From contig JBBDKV010000024.1 of assembly GCA_040879165.1 (NCBI GenBank), forward strand, positions 1-12,957: a stretch of 12,957 bases of DNA, read 5' to 3'. The position numbers and the translations under genes are program-made. The stretch's first letter is position 1, and every line of letters begins with the position of its first letter. This document shows, piece by piece, positions 1-5,843 of this stretch. The stretch is from JBBDKV01 sp040879165 (GTDB lineage Bacteria; Patescibacteriota; Microgenomatia; UBA1400; PJMF01). The notes under the pieces are model-generated. The model had not been told where the DNA came from. It was given only the letters and a program-made list of their open reading frames with translations, and made no database searches.

Positions 1-365
1 ACTAGTTCTTCAGGGTCAATATACTGCGCCTTATTTGCGAGCGATACGTCCTGACCTGTTTTTTTTACACCCAGCGTTACAATTTCATCTCGAATAACCA
101 CCCGCAGTTTGGGAAAAACTTGCTCATCAGTCCTTGAGGTTTTCCATTCCATGTCGGCAAATTCCTCTCTTGCAGCTGTTTCTGCCATGTACTGCGCAGT
201 TGCTTTAGGATTACCTGCTACAGTGCCATTAATTCCTTCCTCAGAAATTAAAATACGGCCTTTCAAGTCCAGTCGTTTGCAGATCTCACGTTGCCAATCA
301 TGGATGGCTTGAGGGTCAGTCAGTGGAATGTATTTGTAGTAGAGAAGTATTTCACAAGCACTCAT
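1..365 (-). CDS. trhO: tRNA uridine(34) hydroxylase TrhO (rhodanese-like, formerly UPF0176), 5' part only
   Basis: The reverse strand reads openly from an ATG at 365 to the window edge, giving the first 121 residues plus two bases of a longer protein. Visible family signatures are GRILISEEGINGTVAG (about 36-51) and FPKLRVVIRDEIVTLGV (about 84-100), both characteristic of the N-terminal domain of TrhO/YceA proteins. Known members hydroxylate uridine 34 of certain tRNAs in the cytoplasm to 5-hydroxyuridine; the rhodanese domain with the catalytic cysteine lies beyond the window. The gene starts 59 bp after the guaB stop on the same strand. There is no Shine-Dalgarno sequence before the ATG; instead an extended -10-like TGCTACAAT ends nine bases upstream, suggesting its own promoter and a leaderless or nearly leaderless message. 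The family call is firm; the substrate in this organism is by homology. Confidence 0.88.
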   Translation of the reverse strand, partial: MSACEILLYYKYIPLTDPQAIHDWQREICKRLDLKGRILISEEGINGTVAGNPKATAQYMAETAAREEFADMEWKTSRTDEQVFPKLRVVIRDEIVTLGVKKTGQDVSLANKAQYIDPEEL

Positions 366-374
366 AGTGATGAT

Positions 375-383
375 ATTGTAGCA
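375..383 (-). promoter_or_regulatory. Extended -10 element for trhO
   Basis: On the minus strand TGCTACAAT (TGn plus TACAAT) ends nine bases before the trhO ATG. No good -35 is seen at 16-18 bp. The spacing would place the transcript start almost at the start codon. Prediction by eye only. Confidence 0.4.
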
Positions 384-424
384 AAAAATGCTGATTTTGC
401 GTGGATCAGATCTGGAGTGGTGTA

Positions 425-1501
425 TTACTTCAACACAATATTATGCGGCTTTGATTCCATAAGAGTAGAGCTAGAAATTTTGATAAAACGAGCTTTCTTA
501 CGTAGCTGGGTAAGGTTAGCAGCGCCTAGATAGCCCATGCCTGCTTGCAGACCACCGATAAGCTGGTGAATATGTGCAGACAGGTTTCCCCGATGAGCAA
601 CAAGACCCTCGACACCCTCTGCTACTAACTTCTCAGTTTTACCTTTTTGCCACTTTTGACTGTATCTAGCGTCACTGCCTTTTTTCATCGCACCAACTGA
701 GCCCATACCTCGATAGGTTTTGAATAATTTGCCTTGTACTTCAATAATTTCTCCTGGAGACTCGTCAGTACCAGCCAGTAATGAGCCCAGCATCACGGTG
801 TCTGCACCGGCAGCCAGTGCTTTGACAATATCGCCACTGGTTTTGATGCCTCCGTCAGCTATGAGACGTTTGCCAGCCTCTTGTGCTGCCCGGACACACT
901 CTGCAACTGCTGTAAGTTGAGATACGCCCATTCCTGACATGATGCGAGTCGTGCAAATTGAGCCTGGTCCCATGCCAACCTTGATAGCGTCGGCACCCGC
1001 CTCATAGAGTGCTTTGGCGCCTTCGTAGGTGGCAACGTTACCAGCGATTATTTCTAAATTGGGATATGTTTGTTTAATTTTTCGGGTAGCTTCAATCACA
1101 TTTTTTGTATGACCATGTGCTGAATCAATGCAGACTTCTTTAATGCCAGCCTTGTGTAGTGCAGAAACACGCTCGTCGAAATCTTGACCAACTCCCACTG
1201 CTGCGCCAACAGCGAAGCCAGCGGCGAGTACTTTGGTGACTTGTTCAGCTTGATCTTCGACTGAAAAATTGCGGTGAATAATGCCGTAGCCACCCAATTT
1301 GCCAAGTGCAATAGCCAGCCGAGCTTCACAGACCGTGTCCATTGGAGAGGCGACGATTGGGATTGTAATCGAAATTGTATTAGTGAGCAGTGCCGTCGTG
1401 TCAGTATTGGCAGGCACTACCTCTGAGTAATTGGGCAACAACAACACGTCGTCATAAGTAAGATATTCAGGAAGATTGGTGAGATCATGGAGGGTTAACA
1501 T
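425..1501 (-). CDS. guaB: IMP dehydrogenase lacking the CBS (Bateman) domain
   Basis: A 358-residue (beta/alpha)8-barrel enzyme that oxidises IMP to XMP with NAD+, the first committed step to GMP in the cytoplasm. The catalytic loop GMGPGSICTTR (177-186) carries the nucleophile Cys183; ADGGI (215-219) and YRGMGSVGAM (263-272) form the phosphate-binding part; the mobile flap has the Arg279-Tyr280 pair followed by the EGVEG segment (295-299). The flap Arg-Tyr and YRGMGSVGAM separate it from GMP reductase. GYGIIHRN (71-78) runs after a short linker straight into VGAAVGV (98-104), where most IMPDHs of about 490 residues insert two CBS domains; that allosteric module is absent. The ATG at 1501 has no Shine-Dalgarno and a promoter directly upstream. 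trhO follows 59 bp downstream on the same strand, and a five-gene operon is divergent. Confidence 0.95.
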   Translation of the reverse strand: MLTLHDLTNLPEYLTYDDVLLLPNYSEVVPANTDTTALLTNTISITIPIVASPMDTVCEARLAIALGKLGGYGIIHRNFSVEDQAEQVTKVLAAGFAVGAAVGVGQDFDERVSALHKAGIKEVCIDSAHGHTKNVIEATRKIKQTYPNLEIIAGNVATYEGAKALYEAGADAIKVGMGPGSICTTRIMSGMGVSQLTAVAECVRAAQEAGKRLIADGGIKTSGDIVKALAAGADTVMLGSLLAGTDESPGEIIEVQGKLFKTYRGMGSVGAMKKGSDARYSQKWQKGKTEKLVAEGVEGLVAHRGNLSAHIHQLIGGLQAGMGYLGAANLTQLRKKARFIKISSSTLMESKPHNIVLK

Positions 1502-1511
1502 GATTCAGGTA

Positions 1512-1540
1512 ATGGTACGACATATATATTTAATGTGCAA
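1512..1540 (-). promoter_or_regulatory. Promoter of guaB (TTGCAC-17-TACCAT)
   Basis: On the minus strand TTGCAC (1540-1535) is separated by 17 bases from TACCAT (1517-1512), which ends ten bases before the guaB ATG. A TATATA-rich stretch inside the spacer could serve as an alternative -10, but that also leaves a leader of only about 20 nt without a Shine-Dalgarno sequence. Confidence 0.45.
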
Positions 1541-1571
1541 GTGCTAAGTTGTGTTTTAGTGCCGAAAGATG

Positions 1572-1580
1572 TGCTATTCT
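1572..1580 (+). promoter_or_regulatory. Extended -10 promoter of the 1631-4948 operon
   Basis: TGCTATTCT (TGn plus TATTCT) lies 50 bases upstream of the first operon gene, giving a predicted start near 1587 and a leader of about 44 nt. No strong -35 is visible. The 1502-1630 gap holds this element and the divergent guaB promoter; nothing else was recognised there. Confidence 0.4.
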
Positions 1581-1630
1581 AAAACTGTTTGTATTAAACG
1601 GTTTGTAATAAACGATAACACTCAATCAAT

Positions 1631-2332
1631 ATGATCTCTGCACCAATTCCTGTCATCAAACCAGAATGGGAGCTCTGGCTCAATAGTGTCACATTTGCGG
1701 CTGTGTTGTTTGCACTCATGATGCTGTATATGTACCTGGGAGGGAGTGATTTTGATATGGTTGTGGCGAATCGTGTTGCTGCTGGTGTCTCCCTTGGACT
1801 TATTGGCGTCTCTTTTATCTTGAGTGGAGTTTGCTATTTTTGGGATCGTTTTGACTCGATGATTGTGTATCGAAAATATCTGGGCTTGCTCGGTTTTGGC
1901 ATGGCTTTGACTCACCTTTTTATATCCATGTTTGCCTTGCCAGAGCGTTTCCCGATGAGTGAATGGTTAACTGAGCGGCTGGATACATTTTTGCTTGGTT
2001 TAGTAGCAACTATACTTTTCACTGCTATGGCTGCGATTTCCAATCAGTGGGCAGCTAAAAAAGTCGGTGGTCGGTGGTGGCGGCTACTGTTGCGTTGGGG
2101 TGGGTATAGTGCGTATATTTTGGTGTTTGCTCATGTGGTATTGCTTAAATATCGCTGGTGGCTTCGTTGGGCAGAAACAGGCGACACTTGGCTACCTCCA
2201 TTGAGTTTACTTGGCGCACTGTTTATTCTAATAGTGTTGAGCATGCGCGTTGCGCTGTGGTGGTCAGTACGCCAAACTGCAAAAAAAGCCCGTGCTACAC
2301 AAGAATTGCACAATACTTCTCTGGCAAAATAG
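1631..2332 (+). CDS. Six-helix membrane protein of MsrQ/ferric-reductase-like type
   Basis: A 233-residue integral membrane protein with about six hydrophobic helices (near 19-37, 50-70, 84-102, 119-137, 156-174 and 188-208). The segment KYLGLLGFGMALTHLF (82-97), followed by QWAAKKVGGRWWRLLLRWGGY and a helix ending VFAHVVLLKY (165-174), resembles the MsrQ/YedZ fold, in which histidines bind haem b and electrons pass from quinol or flavin to the periplasmic MsrP. Two histidines are in register, His95 and His168; the extra histidine that E. coli MsrQ carries before the last one aligns with Leu153/154, so haem content may be reduced. No msrP is nearby, but msrA lies two genes downstream. It is the first gene of an operon, and the Mrr-like gene starts two bases after its stop. 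The ATG has no clear Shine-Dalgarno. Family assignment is by pattern and moderate; an unrelated six-helix protein is possible. Confidence 0.6.
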   Translation: MISAPIPVIKPEWELWLNSVTFAAVLFALMMLYMYLGGSDFDMVVANRVAAGVSLGLIGVSFILSGVCYFWDRFDSMIVYRKYLGLLGFGMALTHLFISMFALPERFPMSEWLTERLDTFLLGLVATILFTAMAAISNQWAAKKVGGRWWRLLLRWGGYSAYILVFAHVVLLKYRWWLRWAETGDTWLPPLSLLGALFILIVLSMRVALWWSVRQTAKKARATQELHNTSLAK

Positions 2333-2334
2333 CT

Positions 2335-2946
2335 ATGTCTCGTTACAACCGCAACTCAAATTATCGTAGATACCGGCGGCATCGAACTTCACGCTCAATG
2401 CTCACTGATGTGTTGCTTGTTGTCGGTTTGCTAGCGGCATTGGGTATTTTCTATTTTGGGTTGAATGTTGAAAATTTGATGCTGTGGATTTTCAGTGCTG
2501 CTCTCATTGTGTCTATTGTTGTTGGGTTAGTGGCAGTTGTTTTATGGCGGCGACGCCATCGTTTACGCAGAGCATTGAAGCTTTCAAACATTGATCAAAT
2601 GCATGGTATCGAATTTGAACACTATCTGAAAGATCTTTTGAAAAGCAGAGGTTATCAAAAAGTGTGGGTGACTCAGGCTCAAGGGGATTTTGGTGCAGAT
2701 TTGATTGCCGAACAAGATGGTCAGAAAATTGCCATACAAGCTAAACGATCAAAGGGTTGGATAGGGGTTGAGGCGATTTACCAAGTGCTGGGTGGGCGCG
2801 AACACTACAAAACTCAGGATACCATGGTTATTACTAATGCAACATTTTCTTACCCTGCCCGAGCGCTGGCTAAAAAAAGTGGCACTGCGTTGATCGATCG
2901 GGCTCAGTTGGCACAATGGATTTTGGACTGGCAAAAAGAAGACTGA
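2335..2946 (+). CDS. Membrane-tethered Mrr-type (PD-(D/E)xK) endonuclease-like protein
   Basis: A 203-residue protein with three parts: an arginine-rich N-terminus (1-20), two hydrophobic helices (about 23-44 and 49-71) and a cytoplasmic RE_Mrr-like domain (about 88-195). The nuclease core is complete: GIEFEHYL with Glu95, GDFGADLI with Asp122, and the QAK triad Gln135-Ala136-Lys137, followed by GVEAIYQVLGG and MVITNATFSYPARALA. Known Mrr proteins cut modified DNA, while many stand-alone TM-Mrr proteins have no known target. The reading frame is open back to 2158, but the ATG at 2335 is preferred: it follows the upstream stop by two bases and begins the positively charged tail, whereas an earlier start would overlap the preceding gene deeply. 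msrA follows 18 bp downstream. The domain call is confident; the function (defence, DNA turnover or other) is not shown by the sequence. Confidence 0.85.
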   Translation: MSRYNRNSNYRRYRRHRTSRSMLTDVLLVVGLLAALGIFYFGLNVENLMLWIFSAALIVSIVVGLVAVVLWRRRHRLRRALKLSNIDQMHGIEFEHYLKDLLKSRGYQKVWVTQAQGDFGADLIAEQDGQKIAIQAKRSKGWIGVEAIYQVLGGREHYKTQDTMVITNATFSYPARALAKKSGTALIDRAQLAQWILDWQKED

Positions 2947-2964
2947 GGTTAGATACTAGAGTCA

Positions 2965-3645
2965 ATGAGAATGAGCGTCGTCATTAGCAGTGTTATTGTG
3001 GTTAGTCTAATCTTGGCAGTTTTAAGTAGGTGGGGAGATACTATGTCTGAGAAAAAACTTGATCCCTTTACGGCAGTGCGTGCTGAGTATGCAGCTCTGC
3101 AGGCTCGAGAGGATTTGGCGGTGGCGACAGTAGCAGGCGGCTGCTTTTGGTGCATGGAAGGTCCGTTCGAAGCCATGGACGGAGTTGAGGAAGTTATTGT
3201 TGGGTACGCAGGAGGAAGTGTTGAGAATCCAAAGTATGAGCAAGTTATTTCTGGCGAGACAGGACATCGCGAAGCGGTACAAATTTTTTTCAATCCTGAA
3301 CAGATTAGTTATGCAGAAATTTTAGAACAATACTGGTGGCAGATTGATCCGACTGATGCTGATGGTCAGTTTGCTGATCGAGGGGCGCAGTACACCACTG
3401 CTCTTTTTTATCACGACCCTGAACAACAAAAAGAGGCTGAACTACAAATAACAAATTTGAACGAAACTGGGCGATACGATGCACCCATCGTGACCGAGGT
3501 GCTGCCGTTTACTAATTTTTACGTTGCAGAGGAATATCATCAAGACTTCTATCAAAAAAGTTCAGAATATTACCAAAACTACAAATCTGGCTCAGGTCGA
3601 GCTGAGTATATTGAAGAGATGCAGCGGCGGTATCGACAAGACTAA
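2965..3645 (+). CDS. msrA: Peptide methionine (S)-S-oxide reductase MsrA, probably membrane-anchored
   Basis: A 226-residue MsrA reducing methionine-S-sulfoxide in proteins and free methionine. The active-site motif GGCFWCMEGPFE (58-69) carries the catalytic Cys60 and a second Cys63; further family signatures are GETGHREAVQI (97-107), the DPTDADGQFADRGAQY segment (128-143) and AEEYHQDFY (188-196). The C-terminal YKSGSGR tail matches the subfamily using the CxxC-type motif. From the ATG at 2965 the first 20 residues form a hydrophobic signal/anchor segment, placing the enzyme outside the membrane. A second candidate start, the ATG at 3043, has a better Shine-Dalgarno (GGGGAG) and would give a 200-residue soluble enzyme. 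The longer form is preferred because the extension is cleanly hydrophobic and leaves only 18 bp to the preceding gene. Enzyme identity is firm; location depends on the start. Confidence 0.93.
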   Translation: MRMSVVISSVIVVSLILAVLSRWGDTMSEKKLDPFTAVRAEYAALQAREDLAVATVAGGCFWCMEGPFEAMDGVEEVIVGYAGGSVENPKYEQVISGETGHREAVQIFFNPEQISYAEILEQYWWQIDPTDADGQFADRGAQYTTALFYHDPEQQKEAELQITNLNETGRYDAPIVTEVLPFTNFYVAEEYHQDFYQKSSEYYQNYKSGSGRAEYIEEMQRRYRQD

Positions 3646-3683
3646 TTGTTTGGGGTACTAGAGATAAAACTTAGAAGGAATAC

Positions 3684-4610
3684 ATGAAGAGTGTGATTTC
3701 TAGCAAGCGAATCATAATAAGTTCAATTGTCACTGATTGCCTAGACATTATACTGAACACCATAGTTGCATTGGTGACCGGAAGTGTGGTAATGGTAGCT
3801 GAGGCTATACAAGGTGTAGCCAACTTAATTTGTGACAGCTTGTTGTTTGTCGGTGTCATGAAAGCAACGAGAAAAGCTGACGCCTCGCATCCATTTGGAT
3901 ATGGCAAGGAACTCTATTTTTGGACATTAATGGCAGCTATTGTCATGCTGGTGTTTACAGCAACTATTAGTATTTCTATTGGATGGCTGCAGTTTGTTGG
4001 CAATACAGTCTTAACTGATTTATGGTTGGCGTATGCCCTATTATCGATAGCAGTCGTATCAAACGGTTACTCCCTCTTCGCCAGTTTTCGTAAATTATCA
4101 GCTAAGCGTGGTCAACGGTCAATGTTTCAAGTAATTTGGGATTCGCCATTTGTGGCAGCAAAAGTACGGTTTTTATTAAACTCAATTGGTGTTGGGGCGG
4201 CAGTAATTGGTTTAGTTTCTTTAGCATTGTCTGGATATTTGAACTCTGCTCGCTTTGATGGTTTGGGCGCAATGATAATTGGTGTGTTGATTGCAGGCTC
4301 AGCTGTATTTTTAATTTGGGGAGTGCAGGGTTTGCTTGTGGGCAAGAGTGCGGGCGGTGTGTTGCATCGGAGAATTAATAAAATTATTGAGGCAAATGAA
4401 GAGGTGCGATCTGTGCTTGATTTGAAGACAATGCTGATTGGCCCTGAACAGATTTTAGTGAACGTGGCAATACATGCTAAAAATAATTTGAACACTGATC
4501 AACTAGAGAAGCTCGTTGACACAATTGAAGTTCAGCTGCAAGGACAAATTCCGATGATTACTCATGTGCAGGTTGAGCTAGAGCGGCCAGACCCTGATGC
4601 TAAAAAATAA
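3684..4610 (+). CDS. CDF (SLC30A9-like) family membrane transporter with substituted metal ligands
   Basis: A 308-residue cation-diffusion-facilitator-like protein with about six membrane helices and a C-terminal cytoplasmic domain (about 222-300). TGSVVMVAEAIQGVANLICD (32-51) is helix 2, HPFGYGKELYFW (69-80) is the diagnostic loop of the SLC30A9/ZnT9-like branch, and GPEQILVNVAI (253-263) belongs to the C-terminal domain. Typical members have a His/Asp...Asp pair in helix 2 (EAIHSLVD) and an Asp in helix 5 (EDSAALxG) to bind Zn2+ or another divalent cation. Here these positions read Gln43, Asn47 and Leu165-Asn166, so the central site looks lost or altered. The ATG follows a Shine-Dalgarno AAGGA, 38 bp after msrA. 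The next gene starts two bases after its stop. Fold call is good; transport activity and substrate are uncertain. Confidence 0.85.
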   Translation: MKSVISSKRIIISSIVTDCLDIILNTIVALVTGSVVMVAEAIQGVANLICDSLLFVGVMKATRKADASHPFGYGKELYFWTLMAAIVMLVFTATISISIGWLQFVGNTVLTDLWLAYALLSIAVVSNGYSLFASFRKLSAKRGQRSMFQVIWDSPFVAAKVRFLLNSIGVGAAVIGLVSLALSGYLNSARFDGLGAMIIGVLIAGSAVFLIWGVQGLLVGKSAGGVLHRRINKIIEANEEVRSVLDLKTMLIGPEQILVNVAIHAKNNLNTDQLEKLVDTIEVQLQGQIPMITHVQVELERPDPDAKK

Positions 4611-4612
4611 CA

Positions 4613-4948
4613 ATGATGTCAAAACCAGATGAACATGCGGCGAACGGAAAACATGTGCCTCAACAATCCACTGCTAGTCGATTGGCAATTTTAGATTTCA
4701 AGCAGTATCGCTGGTATGAAGTGATACTCTTATTGCCTGTCATTCTTGTAGCAATACAAGGCGGATTGATTGGAACTGGATTAGGGGTGCTCAGTCTAGA
4801 ATTTGCTCTTAAATGGATGCGCAATGCACGTTCAGTTTGGTTAGGAATTGTCGGTGCTTTGGGAATTTCTGCTGTATTTTTGGCCGTTTATGGGGCGCTG
4901 GTATATGTGGTGCTTGAATGGGCGCGTAGTACACTTGCCAATGTCTAG
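4613..4948 (+). CDS. Small two-helix membrane protein of unknown function
   Basis: A 111-residue protein not assigned to a family. A hydrophilic N-terminus (1-33) is followed by two hydrophobic segments (about 36-62 and 75-104) joined by a short basic loop, LKWMRNARS. It is the last gene of the operon, starting two bases after the CDF stop; two consecutive ATGs (4613 and 4616) are both possible starts. The close coupling suggests co-translation with the CDF protein and possibly partnership with it, which is inference. Only 25 bp separate its stop from the convergent thioredoxin-like gene, with no visible hairpin terminator there (only a tandem TTGCAGCA). Confidence 0.7.
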   Translation: MMSKPDEHAANGKHVPQQSTASRLAILDFKQYRWYEVILLLPVILVAIQGGLIGTGLGVLSLEFALKWMRNARSVWLGIVGALGISAVFLAVYGALVYVVLEWARSTLANV

Positions 4949-4973
4949 TCTGTCTTGCAGCATTGCAGCAGGT

Positions 4974-5444
4974 TCAAAGGAGTGCGTCATCAACTAAGTC
5001 AGCTTGTTCAGGAGCACCAACGATACTCAAGATTCTCTCTACGCCACCGCCAACCCAAGTTTCAGCTGCAAGTTGTTGTTGATTAACGAGTACAAAAGTG
5101 TGTTGCGTTACCACTCCGTAGCGGTCTTTGAGATCAGTTTCAGTATCATAATCTGCGTGTAAAATGAGCACGTCTTCTGGCAGTGCTCTGCCGTTAATCA
5201 GAATGTCTTGTTCAGCCTCACGACAGGTTGGACACCAACTTGCTTTGAAAAAGAGGATTACTCGTTGTTGGTTTTCTAATGCTTGTGTAAGTGCGTCTTG
5301 GGAATATGGCTGGTAGTTTTCTGGGGCTTCAGTGGTTTCTTCAGTTGTAGTTTGGACAACAGGCTCTGTTTCAGGTTGTGCTCCAAACCACTGACAGCCC
5401 GAAATCATGACCATTGTGAGAGTGAGAATAAGTAAAAATTTCAT
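4974..5444 (-). CDS. Thioredoxin-like lipoprotein
   Basis: A 156-residue protein with a lipoprotein signal peptide (hydrophobic core 2-13, lipobox ISGC, acylated Cys17), a Thr/Glu-rich linker (about 22-45) and a thioredoxin domain (about 47-145). The redox motif ASWCPTC has Cys71 and Cys74 after the strand VILFFK. It is expected to sit on the outer face of the membrane and reduce or isomerise thiols of exported proteins; the anchored MsrA encoded nearby is a plausible client (inference). The segment facing the active site reads GVVTQHTFVLV (110-120), where ordinary thioredoxins have the cis-proline of a TPT motif, so His115 or a neighbour replaces it. It is read after the Fur-family gene with a 16-bp gap. 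That gap and the fur tail hold a -10-like TATAAC seven bases before the ATG, and no Shine-Dalgarno sequence is present. Confidence 0.85.
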   Translation of the reverse strand: MKFLLILTLTMVMISGCQWFGAQPETEPVVQTTTEETTEAPENYQPYSQDALTQALENQQRVILFFKASWCPTCREAEQDILINGRALPEDVLILHADYDTETDLKDRYGVVTQHTFVLVNQQQLAAETWVGGGVERILSIVGAPEQADLVDDALL

Positions 5445-5451
5445 ATCTATG

Positions 5452-5457
5452 GTTATA
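5452..5457 (-). promoter_or_regulatory. -10-like TATAAC upstream of the thioredoxin lipoprotein gene
   Basis: TATAAC on the minus strand ends seven bases before the ATG at 5444 and lies at the fur stop boundary. A weak TTGTGC is present 18 bases further upstream inside fur. It would give a leaderless transcript in addition to any read-through from fur. Confidence 0.35.
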
Positions 5458-5460
5458 CAA

Positions 5461-5820
5461 TTATTGGCAGTTTTCGCACAAGCCGTATATAGCAGTATGA
5501 TGATGATCGACTTTTTTTTGCGCAGCTAGTTCAGGCATAGTTATGGTTACGCAAGGAATTTTTTCACAGCTTTGGCATGCTTCGCAAATAAAGTGATCAT
5601 GATGATCTGATCGCAGTTCATAACTGGGCACATCACCATGAATTAACTGCTTGCAAAGGATGCCTTTTTCTAGCAATTTCTCAATGGCTCGGTAAACAGT
5701 CGTTTTATTGACCGCTGCATCTTGTTTTTCCAGAGTTTCAACCAGTTGTGGGGCAGTTAACAAATGAGACCGTTGCAGAATTTCAATGATTGCTTGTTGG
5801 GTTTTAGGTTGTCGAGCCAT
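5461..5820 (-). CDS. Short Fur-family metal-dependent transcriptional regulator
   Basis: A 119-residue protein with an N-terminal winged helix (about 4-70; recognition region VNKTTVYRAIEKLLEKG, 37-53) and a shortened C-terminal metal/dimer domain. HHDHFICEAC (73-82) and HTAIYGLCENCQ (108-119) supply the two CxxC pairs, Cys79/Cys82 and Cys115/Cys118, of the structural zinc site, plus a His-rich cluster at 73-76 and 106-108 for a sensing site. Typical Fur proteins have about 140-150 residues; here the loop between the cysteine pairs is short and the chain ends right after the last CxxC. Whether it senses iron, zinc, manganese or peroxide cannot be read from sequence. It lies between the AI-2E permease and the thioredoxin lipoprotein on the same strand, among redox genes, so a PerR/Fur-like role is a reasonable guess. 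The ATG lacks a Shine-Dalgarno sequence. Confidence 0.9.
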   Translation of the reverse strand: MARQPKTQQAIIEILQRSHLLTAPQLVETLEKQDAAVNKTTVYRAIEKLLEKGILCKQLIHGDVPSYELRSDHHDHFICEACQSCEKIPCVTITMPELAAQKKVDHHHTAIYGLCENCQ

Positions 5821-5823
5821 GCC

Positions 5824-5835
5824 TATACTATATCA
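5824..5835 (-). promoter_or_regulatory. Extended -10 / repeated motif before the Fur-family gene
   Basis: On the minus strand TGATATAGTATA contains an extended -10, TGATATAGT (5835-5827), ending six bases before the fur ATG. The same 12 bases occur at 7046-7035 upstream of the permease gene. TATAGTATA is a near-palindrome, so an operator for the regulator is an alternative or additional reading. Confidence 0.4.
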
Positions 5836-5843
5836 TGAGTAGA

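Noticed and set aside
109..533. Plus-strand short frames at the left edge
   Set aside because: They are antisense to trhO and to the end of guaB, whose family motifs are clear on the minus strand.
4953..4971. Tandem TTGCAGCA between convergent genes as a terminator
   Set aside because: It is a direct, not inverted, repeat and has no T-run on either strand.
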